64,000 nucleotides of DNA from contig JACRIN010000025.1 in assembly GCA_016220085.1 (NCBI GenBank), positions 37,461-101,460 of the forward strand, written 5' to 3'. The DNA comes from Planctomycetota bacterium. GTDB taxonomy: Bacteria; Planctomycetota; UBA1135; GCA-002686595. Below are positions 1 through 8,056 of this stretch, one piece after another; position 1 is the stretch's first letter, and the number at the start of each line of letters is the position of its first letter. A program made the position numbers and the translations under genes. Under the pieces are notes generated by a model that was not told where the DNA came from, searched no databases, and saw only the letters and a list, made by a program, of their open reading frames with translations.

Positions 1-1858
1 GCGTGCGCGGATCGAACACGCGCAGGCGATACGGGCGGTTGCGCAATCCGCGGAGCTCGAAGCGGCCACGTTCGTCGGTGACGAGATCGGTGTCGCCGGG
101 GCCGGCGCCGCCGAGCAGGCGCTCGACCGAATGCTCGTACGTTCCCGCGCGTTCGCTCCACGTGCGGATCGGTTCGCGGTCGACGTTTTCGAGCTCGATC
201 CCCGCGCACGGTTGCCCATCGGCGTCGACGACGACGCCGGACAGCGTGAGCGCGCGTTGCGCGAGTCGCAGTTCGATCGGAGCAGCGTGCGCGTCGGCCG
301 CGAGCTCGCGCTCGAGCGGCAGGTAGCCCGGCGCGAGCGCGATCAGCCGCGTCGCAGGTGTGCTCAGAAGCAGCTCGAACTCGCCGCGCGCGTTGGTCGG
401 TTCGCTGTTCTCTCTGGCCGCGCGCCCGGTCCACACGTGTGCGTCGGCGACCGGTGCTCCGTCGGGGTCCAGCACGTGGCCGAACAGCGAGCGCGCGTCG
501 CGCACGCGCGGCTTCAACACGATCGTCAGCGTTCCGGTTTGCGCTTCGAAGAGCTCGCGACGCTCCTCGACGAAGCCCGGCGCGCTTGCGCAGAGCTGCG
601 CCGGCCAGAGGTCGGGCGCGGCGTCGATCTCGAAGTGCCCGTCGTCGTCGGTCGCGGCGCGCGGCCGCACGTCGGAGCTTTGCGAGACGTCGTGCAGGAG
701 CTCGTAACGCAAATTCGGGCCGCTGAGTTCGACCGAGGCGTCGACCACCGGCCGACCCTCCGGATCGACGACGCGACCGGCGACCGGCATGCGCGGCGCG
801 ACGACCAACGTGCACTCGTCGCCGCCTTCCTTGCCGATCCACGGCTCGAGCACGGTGGTCCAGAGCGGCGTGTCGACGTCGAGCACGCACGCGCTCGTCG
901 GCCGCGCGAGCGTGAACCGCCCGTCCGCCGCGCTCGAAGCGGCGAAGCCGGCGAGCGCGGGCTCGCCGCGCCGCGCACGCGCGACGATCCGCACGCCGGC
1001 GACCGGGCGAGCGTGGGTATCGATCACCAGCCCGAGCAGTCGTCGTTCCGTCGCGCCCGTCACGCTCGCCGCGCTCGCCGTCGCTGCGACGCTCGATGCG
1101 GCGGCTGGTTCGGGCAGCGAGGTGCGCGCCGCGCCGTGCTCCGCTTCGTCCGGCGGGGTCTCCGGTCGCGCGAGCACCGCGGGGCTCGCTCCCGCGACCG
1201 ACGACGGCGTCGCGTCCGGACTCAGGATCCACCAACCAAGCCAAACGAGCAGCACGGTTGCCGCTGCGATACCGATCTTCATCGACGTCTTCATCAGCGC
1301 GAACTCCATCCAAGGGACTTCCGTCGGATGGACCCACGCCGTCGTTGCCGCCAGCCACTTCTCGCGACCGCCGCGTCGATCGAGCCGCTCGCGCAGGCGT
1401 TCGAGCGCGCGCACCAAGCGCGACTCGATCGTGGCGAGCGGCACGTCGAGCGTGCGTGCGATCTCCCTCGGGCTTCGCCCCTCGAAGTAGCGCAGGCGCA
1501 GCGCGGTGCGATAGGGCTCGTCGAGCTCGCGCACTTCACGCGCGAGCGCTTCGACGAGCTCGAGCTGCGCGAGCGAGTCCTCGCCGTCGACGCTCTCGTG
1601 TCGCGCGGCGGCACTCTCCCGCGCGGCCCGTCGCGCGCCGCGGCGCTTGCGGTCGAGCGCGAGCTTGCGCACCACCGCGCGCAGCCAACTCGCGACGCCG
1701 TCGGGCCGCCGCTCGCGCGCGAGCACCGCGGTGAAGGCGTCTTGCACGACGTCCTCCGCCGCGTGTGCGTCGCCGAGCAGCGCCCGCGCGAGCCGCTTCA
1801 ACGGTTCGCGTTGGCGGTCGAGCTCGCTCGCCCAATCGATCGGCTGCATCGGATCCAT
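1..1858 (-). CDS. ECF sigma factor fused to a TM helix and carboxypeptidase-regulatory-like domains (partial)
   Basis: One uninterrupted frame runs from an ATG at 1858 (second ATG at 1849; AAGG upstream) to the left window edge, at least 619 codons with no stop. Residues ~15-75 are sigma-70 region 2 (AEDVVQDAF, then SWLRAVVRKLALDRKRR). Residues ~112-160 are region 4 (LRLRYFEGRSPREIA, then TIESRLVRALERLRERL). After a short linker a hydrophobic helix lies at ~194-213 (IGIAAATVLLVWLGWWIL). A Ser/Ala/Pro-rich stretch follows, then repeated beta-sandwich units of carboxypeptidase-regulatory type from ~260 on (GLVIDTHARPVAGVRIVA, GRVVDPEGRPVVDASVEL, GHVLDPDGAPVADAHVW). The predicted topology is sigma inside and repeats outside. 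I infer a membrane-tethered transcription factor sensing an external or envelope cue. No anti-sigma gene is adjacent. The fusion was checked codon by codon across the junction; the C-terminus lies outside the window. Confidence 0.85.
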   Translation of the reverse strand, partial: MDPMQPIDWASELDRQREPLKRLARALLGDAHAAEDVVQDAFTAVLARERRPDGVASWLRAVVRKLALDRKRRGARRAARESAAARHESVDGEDSLAQLELVEALAREVRELDEPYRTALRLRYFEGRSPREIARTLDVPLATIESRLVRALERLRERLDRRGGREKWLAATTAWVHPTEVPWMEFALMKTSMKIGIAAATVLLVWLGWWILSPDATPSSVAGASPAVLARPETPPDEAEHGAARTSLPEPAAASSVAATASAASVTGATERRLLGLVIDTHARPVAGVRIVARARRGEPALAGFAASSAADGRFTLARPTSACVLDVDTPLWTTVLEPWIGKEGGDECTLVVAPRMPVAGRVVDPEGRPVVDASVELSGPNLRYELLHDVSQSSDVRPRAATDDDGHFEIDAAPDLWPAQLCASAPGFVEERRELFEAQTGTLTIVLKPRVRDARSLFGHVLDPDGAPVADAHVWTGRAARENSEPTNARGEFELLLSTPATRLIALAPGYLPLERELAADAHAAPIELRLAQRALTLSGVVVDADGQPCAGIELENVDREPIRTWSERAGTYEHSVERLLGGAGPGDTDLVTDERGRFELRGLRNRPYRLRVFDPRT

Positions 1859-2072
1859 CCTTGCGTGCCTTTCGCTTGCCGCAAGGGGCCCTCGCCTGGC
1901 GGGTTTCCCGAGAAACTCGCTGGGGCCCGATGCTCGCCGCGCGCGCAGTCGACTCCTCGAGCGTCGTGTCGTTCGGACGTGCGATCGTGCTCCGGCGCCT
2001 GCTGCCCGAGCCTCCCGACGGCGCCGGCGACGATCGTACGTCGACGAATTCGGATCGAGCCGGCGGCGCGCG

Positions 2073-4244
2073 TCAGTGCGCGAACGCGTGCCCCGGAACG
2101 TCGGTCTCCGTCTTCTTCGGCACGCGCCAGCGCAGCGAGAGACCGAAACTGCCGGTCGCGTTGAAGTAGGCGAGCTTGAAACGGTGCAGGCCGGCGAAGA
2201 GGCCGACCGTGCCGTGCTTCGTGCTCATCCCGTGCAAGCCGTCGTGATCGACGACGAGCCGATCGTCGATCCACAAGCGCGCGCCGTCGTCGCTCGCGAG
2301 CGCGAAACGGAAGAGCCCGGTGTCCGGCGCTTGGATCAGACCCTCCCAGCAGAGCGCGAAGTGCTCGTTTCGCGTCGCGGGCGCGAAGTCGAGCACCGGC
2401 GTGACTCCGGTCGCGACCGGCGTCGCGCGGTCGAGGTCGACCAGGCTCTGCCAGCCGCCCTCGAAGTAGCTCCAGTTCAAACCGGGATCCGGCGCGCGCA
2501 CGAACACGGTGCCGGGCAGCAGGTCGCTCGGCGTCAGCCGCCTGAACTCGGCGCGCGCGATCGCGCTGGTGGCGCCGTCGCGCGACGCGACGACCGAGAG
2601 CGTGCAGGCTTCGGTCAACGTCAGCGGCCGCGGCAGCTCGGGCGAGCTCGCGGTCGGATCCGAGCCGTCGAGCGTGTAGCGGAGCGTCGCACCGGCGTCG
2701 TCGCACATCACGCTCACCGCGAGCGGCTCGTAGAACTCGCGCTCCTCGGTCGCGATCGAGACCTTCGGCGGCGCGGCGTAGAGACCGACCTCGGCGAGCA
2801 GCGGTTCGCCGCGCGCGCGCAGGATCTCGAGCTCGAGTTTGGTCGCGCGCGTCGTCGGGATGCGCACGATGCGCTTGCGGCCGATCGTCGTGCCGCGCGC
2901 GAGCTCGCGCCGCTCTCCGGTCGCTTCGTCGAGCGCCGAGAGCGTGAACGCCTCGACGCGCTGGCCGAGCGCGATCGGCTCCGAGAGCACGATGCGGTTG
3001 AACGCGCGCTCGCCGCCGAGGTCGAGCGCGAGCCTCCCGTCGCGCACGCCTTCGCCCGCCGCCCAGTACGTCGTGCGATCGCCGTCGAGCACGCGCGCCG
3101 CATCGCAGCCGGGTCGCGTCGAGCTCGCGCTCGCCCGCGCGCCGACCGCCAGGTCGCGCGCGAACGTCGCGTCGATCGCCGCACGCAGCTCCAAGAGCCG
3201 CGCCGCGTCGTGCTCGTGCACCAGCCCGCGCCGATCGACCGGCAGGTTGAGCAGCAGCGCCGCGTTCCGTCCGACCGAGCCGTACCAGATCTCCTCCAGC
3301 GCCTCGAGCGACTTGACGTGCTCGTCCTGCTCGGCGTGGTAGTACCAACCCGGACGGATCGAGACGTCGCACTCCGCGGGGATCCAATCGGTGCCGTCGA
3401 TCACGCCTTGATTGAGCATTTCGACCGGCGGTCCGCCCTCGCCGCGCGCGTAGCCCTTCGGCGAGAGCATCGACCAACACGTGTCGCCCGCGAAGCCGCC
3501 TTCGTTGCCGACCCAGCGCACGTCGGGCCCGATGTCGCTGAAGATCACGGCGTCGGGCTGGAGCTCGCGCACGAGCTTGGTGAAGCGCTCGAAGTCGTAG
3601 ACCTGGCGCTTGCCGTCCGGACCCTCGCCGCACGCGCCGTCCCACCAGACCTCGAAGACCGGCCCGTAGTTCGAGAGCACTTCGCGCAGTTGGTTCGCGT
3701 AGTAGTCGTTGTACGCGGACGAGTCCCCGTAGAGCTCCGAGTTGCGATCCCACGGCGAAAGGTAGACGCCGAACTTCAGGCCGAACTCGCGACACGCGTC
3801 GGAGAGCTCGCGCAGTACGTCCCCTTTGCCGTCCCGCCAATTCGAGTTCGCGACGTCGTGCTCGGTGTACGCCGACGGCCACAAGCAGAAGCCGTCGTGG
3901 TGTTTCGCGGTCAGGATGATCCCTTTCATCCCGGCGTCGCGCGCGACGCGCGCCCATTGACGGCAATCGAGCGCGCTCGGCGCGAAGAGCTTCGGGTCTT
4001 CCGTGCCCGTGCCCCATTCGGCGCCGGAGAACGTGTTCATGTTGAAGTGCACGAACGCGCAGTACTCGAGCTCCGACCACGCGAGCTGCCGCGCGCTCGG
4101 CAACGGCGGCACGGGCTCGGGCGGACGCGCGTCGTCCGACGGCGCGCGACATCCGAGCGCGAGCAAGACCAGCGGGAGCGAGATCCGCGGCAGCAACGTC
4201 CGCGGGAGCAACTGGAGCGGCGCGACGCGGAGCGAGTTCGGCAT
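2073..4244 (-). CDS. alpha-L-fucosidase (GH29), lipoprotein with chitobiase-like and PA14 C-terminal domains
   Basis: 723 aa from the ATG at 4244; the frame extends further upstream but would overlap the next gene. A lipoprotein signal ends in LLALGC (Cys32), so the enzyme is probably anchored outside the cytoplasmic membrane. The GH29 TIM barrel spans ~55-330, with the conserved KHHDG motif at 114-118 and the presumptive nucleophile Asp202 in EVWWDG. An F5/8-type carbohydrate-binding-like region (~355-480) follows, then a chitobiase C-terminal-like unit (RYTLDGSDPT) and a PA14 domain (ASDDGARLWIDD, VDHDGLHG). The product should release L-fucose from external glycans. It shares domain order with the second GH29 at 19947-21989, which suggests paralogy. 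The fine substrate specificity cannot be read from sequence. Confidence 0.9.
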   Translation of the reverse strand: MPNSLRVAPLQLLPRTLLPRISLPLVLLALGCRAPSDDARPPEPVPPLPSARQLAWSELEYCAFVHFNMNTFSGAEWGTGTEDPKLFAPSALDCRQWARVARDAGMKGIILTAKHHDGFCLWPSAYTEHDVANSNWRDGKGDVLRELSDACREFGLKFGVYLSPWDRNSELYGDSSAYNDYYANQLREVLSNYGPVFEVWWDGACGEGPDGKRQVYDFERFTKLVRELQPDAVIFSDIGPDVRWVGNEGGFAGDTCWSMLSPKGYARGEGGPPVEMLNQGVIDGTDWIPAECDVSIRPGWYYHAEQDEHVKSLEALEEIWYGSVGRNAALLLNLPVDRRGLVHEHDAARLLELRAAIDATFARDLAVGARASASSTRPGCDAARVLDGDRTTYWAAGEGVRDGRLALDLGGERAFNRIVLSEPIALGQRVEAFTLSALDEATGERRELARGTTIGRKRIVRIPTTRATKLELEILRARGEPLLAEVGLYAAPPKVSIATEEREFYEPLAVSVMCDDAGATLRYTLDGSDPTASSPELPRPLTLTEACTLSVVASRDGATSAIARAEFRRLTPSDLLPGTVFVRAPDPGLNWSYFEGGWQSLVDLDRATPVATGVTPVLDFAPATRNEHFALCWEGLIQAPDTGLFRFALASDDGARLWIDDRLVVDHDGLHGMSTKHGTVGLFAGLHRFKLAYFNATGSFGLSLRWRVPKKTETDVPGHAFAH

Positions 4245-4276
4245 GCGCGCATTGTGCGCGCCGGCCGCGTTCCACA

Positions 4277-4762
4277 CTAGCCGCCGCGCGCGCGCCGCTC
4301 TTCCAGCGTGCGCTCGTAGTCCGCGAGCTGGGCCCGATCCTTGGTCCGGGTCAGCAGACGCTTGATCGCAACCAGCTCGGCGAGGTCGAGCACCTGGACC
4401 CGCAAGCCATCGTGGAGATCGGCGCGCGGCGCATGCACGACGAGGTCCGGATAGCTCCTCCCTCCGACGATCTCGCCGAGCACGTCGAGCGGCCCGCAGC
4501 GCGTCATCAGCAGATGATGGCCGGGCAACATCAGGTCGCGCGCGATGGGCTCGAGGCGTTTCGGCAAGTGCTGTCGATAGCATGCGTCGAGGCCGCGCAG
4601 CGCAACCGCCAGGCGGCCGGCGTTCTCCGGCTCACGGGCGGGGACGATGTCGATGTCGAACGTGTTCACCGGTACGCCGTGCAGGACAGCGGCGACTCCG
4701 CCCACGAGCACGTACCGGACGTCCGCGTCCTCGAGCGCGGTCAGGATCGCTCGGAAGTCCAT
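4277..4762 (-). CDS. nucleotidyltransferase-fold protein
   Basis: 161 aa. The N-terminus has the nucleotidyltransferase signature: a VLVGGVAAVLHG segment (~19-30) followed by DIDIV (~36-40), where the Asp pair would bind metal. The rest (LPGHHLLMTRCGPLDVLGEI, then a C-terminal LAELVAIKRLLTRTKDR) matches the small DUF6036/AbiEii-like group of putative nucleotidyltransferases often found with a short partner protein. The start overlaps the end of the small upstream gene by 22 bp, so the two are translationally coupled. Function unknown; a toxin-antitoxin-like or housekeeping role are both possible. The fucosidase gene follows 32 bp downstream on the same strand. Confidence 0.75.
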   Translation of the reverse strand: MDFRAILTALEDADVRYVLVGGVAAVLHGVPVNTFDIDIVPAREPENAGRLAVALRGLDACYRQHLPKRLEPIARDLMLPGHHLLMTRCGPLDVLGEIVGGRSYPDLVVHAPRADLHDGLRVQVLDLAELVAIKRLLTRTKDRAQLADYERTLEERRARGG

Positions 4763-4959
4763 CGCTCACGGCTCGGATCGGCTCGAGACGGACGCGACTT
4801 CTCGATCGCGTTCACGTGATCTTGCAGCACTTGCAGACGTTGCTGCGGCGTCAACGAGAGCATCCACCGGATCAGCGTCAGGTCGACGCCGTCGGGCGAG
4901 TATTCCGGAGGCTCTTCGCGCGCGAGCTCGCCGCGCGTTTCGTCACGCTTGCCGTTCAC
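4741..4959 (-). CDS. small conserved partner of the nucleotidyltransferase
   Basis: 72 aa from a GTG at 4959 (the frame is open to 5040, but the GTG gives the best fit to the usual protein). The core segment (VDLTLIRWMLSLTPQQRL, then QVLQDHVNAIE) resembles short proteins I recall encoded directly before nucleotidyltransferases of this type. It overlaps the downstream gene by 22 bp. No catalytic motif is visible; it is likely a small helical protein acting with its neighbour. Start uncertain. Confidence 0.6.
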   Translation of the reverse strand: MNGKRDETRGELAREEPPEYSPDGVDLTLIRWMLSLTPQQRLQVLQDHVNAIEKSRPSRADPSRERWTSERS

Positions 4960-5061
4960 GCGACCAGTGTGACGCGCACGCCGCGAAAAAGGAATCCGGC
5001 CGTCGAGCCGGCCGAGGAGGGAGTCGCTGGGCTGTGGCACGGCGCCTCGCTCGAAGCGCGG

Positions 5062-5685
5062 TCAGAAAGCGCGCGCGTCGAACGGCACCGAGCCGTGGAG
5101 CTCGCGCGCGCCGGTGACGCGCACGAGCTCGGCCGCGTGCGCCGCGCGCACGCCGCCGCCGGGCAGCACGACGATGCGGCCGCGGGCGCGACGCACGAGC
5201 TCCGCGAGCCGCGCGCGGCCCTCGAAAGCGGTGGGTGCGCCCGCGGACGTCAGCACGCGCTCGACGCCGAGCTCGATCAGCACCTCGAGCTCCGCGAACG
5301 GGTCGCGCACGAGGTCGAACGCGCGGTGGAACGTCACCGGTTTCGGACGCGCGGTGAGCACCAGCGCGCGCGTCGCCTCGCGGTCGACGCGGCCGTCGCG
5401 AGTCAGCACGCCGAAGACGAAGCCGTTTGCGCGCTCGCGGCGTGCCGCGAGCTCGGCGCGCATCGTCGCGAGCTCGCGCTCCGAATGGACGAAGTCGCCG
5501 CTGCGCGGCCGCACCATCGAGAAGATCGGCAGCCTCGCGCGGGCGTGGGCTTCGGCGAAGAGCTCGTCCGTCGGCGAAAGCCCGCCGAGGTCGAGGCGCG
5601 AGCAGAGCTCGATGCGCTCGGCGCCGCCCGACTGCGCGGCGTCGAAGCTTGCGAGCGAGTCGACGCACACTTCGAGCAGGGCCAT
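5062..5685 (-). CDS. cutC: copper homeostasis protein CutC
   Basis: 207 aa from the ATG at 5685; the frame is open further upstream but without family similarity. Family signatures are present: MALLEVCVDS at the N-terminus, AERIELCSRLDLGGLSP (~22-38), SMVRPRSGDFVHS (~54-66), TFHRAFD (~117-123) and the C-terminal VLPGGGVRA and ARELHGS. CutC is a TIM-barrel cytoplasmic protein linked historically to copper tolerance; its biochemical role is unsettled. The gene is divergent from the symporter at 5855, with a 169-bp spacer. Length is slightly short for the family (usually ~240 aa). Confidence 0.9.
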   Translation of the reverse strand: MALLEVCVDSLASFDAAQSGGAERIELCSRLDLGGLSPTDELFAEAHARARLPIFSMVRPRSGDFVHSERELATMRAELAARRERANGFVFGVLTRDGRVDREATRALVLTARPKPVTFHRAFDLVRDPFAELEVLIELGVERVLTSAGAPTAFEGRARLAELVRRARGRIVVLPGGGVRAAHAAELVRVTGARELHGSVPFDARAF

Positions 5686-5854
5686 CGTCGTCGAGCCTTC
5701 GGGTCGGGACCGCGCAGCGAGACCCGGCGGCGCGCGGAGCTTGCCATGAAAGCTCCGCGGCGGCCATCGAGTTCTCGCGGCCCGCCGGGCGCGAGCCCGC
5801 GCTCGCTTTTTCGCTCGACCTCCGCGCGCTCGCGAGGAACACTCGCGTCGCCGC

Positions 5855-7372
5855 ATGTCCCACTTCGACCCGTGGATCGACGGCTCGATCGTCGGCGTCT
5901 ACCTGCTCGCGACGCTGATCGCCGGCGTGATGGTGCGCCGCTACGTCGGCAAGGTCGAGGACTACCTCGTCGCCGGCCGCGAGATGGATGTGTATCTCGG
6001 CATCGCGTCGCTCGCCGCGACCGAGTTCGGCATCGTCACCTGCATGTACACCGCGCAAGCGGGCTACACGAAAGGCTTCGTCGGCGCGATGCCGGGGATC
6101 CTGCAAGCGGTCGCGATGCTCGTGATCGGACTCACCGGCTTCTGCATCAAGCCGTTGCGGCTCTCGGGGGTGATGACGATCCCCGAGCTCTTCCAACGCC
6201 AGTTCGGACCGCGCGTGCGCTGGGCGGCGGGCCTGGTGATCATCCTCGGCGGACTGTTGAACATGGGGCTCTACCTGCGCATCGGCGGAGAGTTCCTGAG
6301 TGCGGTCGTCGGCTTCGATCCAGGCTGGCTCGAGTGGGTGATGACCGCGTTGCTCGTGCTCGTGCTCGTCTACACGGTGCTCGGCGGGATGCTGTCGGTG
6401 CTGGTCACCGACTACCTGCAGTTCGTGGTGATGAGCGTCGGACTGCTGGTCGTCACGTACCTCGTGTTCGCCGACGTCGGTTGGTCGCGGCTCGTCGAGA
6501 CCGTCGAGACGCACCACGGCGCAGGCGGCTTCGATCCTCTCGCCGCGGGCGGTCCAGGTTGGTCGTTCCTGCTCTTCCAGAGTTGCTTGCAGGTCGCCGC
6601 GACGATCACGTGGCAGCCGGTGATCGCGCGTTTGCTCTCCGCGAAGGACGAGCGCACCGGACGGCGGATGTACGTGCGCACCAGCGCCTTTTTCGCCGCG
6701 CGCTTCGTCATCCCGGGCCTGTGGGGCATCGCGGCGCTCGCGATGTTGACGCCGGTCGAGCTCGCGGGACTGCCGCCGGGCGCCGATCCGTCGCTCCACG
6801 CGATGCCGGTCTACCTCGCGCGGCTCGTGCCGGTCGGCTTGATGGGCCTGCTCGTCGCCGCGATGCTCGCCGCGGACATGTCGACCGATTCGTCGTACAT
6901 GCTCACGTGGGGGAGCGTGATCTACAACGACCTCTGCGCTCCGTTCCGCAAGGGACCGTGGAGCGAGAAGCGCGGGCTCTTCTGGAATCGCACGATCGTC
7001 GTGTTGATCGGCGTCTTCCTGCTCTTCTTCGGACTGTGGTTCCCGTTGAAGGGCGATCTGTGGACGTACTTCAGCGTCACCGGGACGATCTATCTCTCGA
7101 GCGTCTCCGTGCTGCTCGTCAGTTGCTGCTACTGGAAGCGCGCGAACAGTTGGGGCGCCGCCGCCGCGATCTTCTTCGGCGCCGCGTTCCCGGTCGCGAC
7201 GTTGGTCTTGCCGTACCTCGATCCGGAGAAGTCGTTCGTGCTGACGCGCCTGGGCGACAACTGGAACGGTTTCCTCGCGTACGTGCTCGCGGCGGTCGGG
7301 ATGATCGTCGGCTCGCTGCTCAAGCCGGCGTCGCGTTCGGGGCCGACGGTCGCGATGGGAGCGAGCTCGTGA
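5855..7372 (+). CDS. sodium:solute symporter (SSS family)
   Basis: 505 aa, about 13 predicted membrane helices. The N-terminus (YVGKVEDYLVAGREMDVYLG) and the segment TEFGIVTCMYTAQAGYTKGF are typical of SSS transporters, as are LADMSTDSSYMLTWGS in the sodium-site region (~345-360) and the amphipathic end. It should import a solute with Na+; the substrate (sugar, sialic or organic acid type) cannot be read. The stop overlaps the start of the 57-aa accessory gene (GTGA), so the two form an operon. Start chosen at the ATG after a CGAGGAAC ribosome-binding-like stretch. Confidence 0.9.
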   Translation: MSHFDPWIDGSIVGVYLLATLIAGVMVRRYVGKVEDYLVAGREMDVYLGIASLAATEFGIVTCMYTAQAGYTKGFVGAMPGILQAVAMLVIGLTGFCIKPLRLSGVMTIPELFQRQFGPRVRWAAGLVIILGGLLNMGLYLRIGGEFLSAVVGFDPGWLEWVMTALLVLVLVYTVLGGMLSVLVTDYLQFVVMSVGLLVVTYLVFADVGWSRLVETVETHHGAGGFDPLAAGGPGWSFLLFQSCLQVAATITWQPVIARLLSAKDERTGRRMYVRTSAFFAARFVIPGLWGIAALAMLTPVELAGLPPGADPSLHAMPVYLARLVPVGLMGLLVAAMLAADMSTDSSYMLTWGSVIYNDLCAPFRKGPWSEKRGLFWNRTIVVLIGVFLLFFGLWFPLKGDLWTYFSVTGTIYLSSVSVLLVSCCYWKRANSWGAAAAIFFGAAFPVATLVLPYLDPEKSFVLTRLGDNWNGFLAYVLAAVGMIVGSLLKPASRSGPTVAMGASS

Positions 7373-7542
7373 ACCCGCACGGACACCTCTTCTGGTGGCT
7401 CGTCGCCGCGTTCTGCTGCGTTTGGTACTCGACGGTGACCGTCTACGTCGCGATCAAGGGCGCGCGCGACATCCGCGGGATGCTCGGGCGGCTCGCGAGG
7501 ACGAAGCGGGGCGATGAACCCGATTCCGAGCGCGCGAGTTAG
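7369..7542 (+). CDS. one-helix accessory protein of the symporter
   Basis: 57 aa, GTG start overlapping the symporter stop by four bases. One hydrophobic helix (HLFWWLVAAFCCVWYSTVTV, ~6-25) is followed by a basic cytoplasmic tail (RDIRGMLGRLARTKRG). Small single-span proteins translationally coupled to SSS transporters are known in several phyla and probably stabilise or regulate them; here that is inferred from the overlap. Too short for automatic callers, but the 4-bp overlap and clear topology support it. Confidence 0.7.
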   Translation: MNPHGHLFWWLVAAFCCVWYSTVTVYVAIKGARDIRGMLGRLARTKRGDEPDSERAS

Positions 7543-7591
7543 GCTGCGCGGGTTCGCGGTGGCGAACGATCCAACTTCACGGAGTCGATCG

Positions 7592-8056
7592 ATGCAAGGT
7601 CCGGTCAAGCCCATCCCCGACGGCTATCACACGCTGACGCCGTACCTGATCGTCCGCGGCGGTTTCGAAGCGCTCGCGTTCTACGCCGCGGCGTTCGGCG
7701 CGCGCGAGCTGCTGCGCCTCGGCGCGCCCGGCGGCAAACTCGGCCACGCCGAGCTCCAGATCGGCGATTCGCGGGTCATGCTCGCCGACGAGTTCCCCGA
7801 CATGGACGCGCGCAGCCCGCGCTCGTTCGGCGGCACGCCGGCGCGGATGATGCTCTACGTCGAGGATTGCGATGCGCTGTTCGCTCGCGCGGTCGCGGCG
7901 GGCGCGAAGGTGATCCGCCCGCTCGCCGATCAGTTCTACGGCGATCGCGTCGGCGGCCTCGAGGATCCGTTCGGCCACGTCTGGTTCGTCGCGACGCACA
8001 AGGAGGACCTCACGCCAGAGGAACTCGCGAAGCGCGCCGCCGCCGCGCACGGCTGA
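7592..8056 (+). CDS. VOC (glyoxalase/bleomycin-resistance-like) family protein
   Basis: 154 aa from the ATG at 7592 preceded by CACGGAG. The pattern is the PhnB-like VOC subgroup: TPYLIVRGGFEALAFYAAAF (~13-32), HAELQIGDSRVMLADE (~50-65), MLYVEDCDALFARAVAAGA (~84-102), DRVGGLEDPFGHVWFVATHK (~115-134). Such dimeric metal-dependent folds carry diverse enzymes; the reaction is unknown. The gene ends exactly where the convergent ABC permease ends (8056/8057), leaving no spacer. Confidence 0.85.
   Translation: MQGPVKPIPDGYHTLTPYLIVRGGFEALAFYAAAFGARELLRLGAPGGKLGHAELQIGDSRVMLADEFPDMDARSPRSFGGTPARMMLYVEDCDALFARAVAAGAKVIRPLADQFYGDRVGGLEDPFGHVWFVATHKEDLTPEELAKRAAAAHG

Noticed and set aside
1647..4280. 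Very long plus-strand open frame (877 codons) opposite the fucosidase and sigma gene
   Set aside because: Arg/Glu-rich translation without domains. It is the antisense shadow of GC-rich coding sequence, as are similar long frames opposite the ABC operon and the PD40/amidohydrolase gene.
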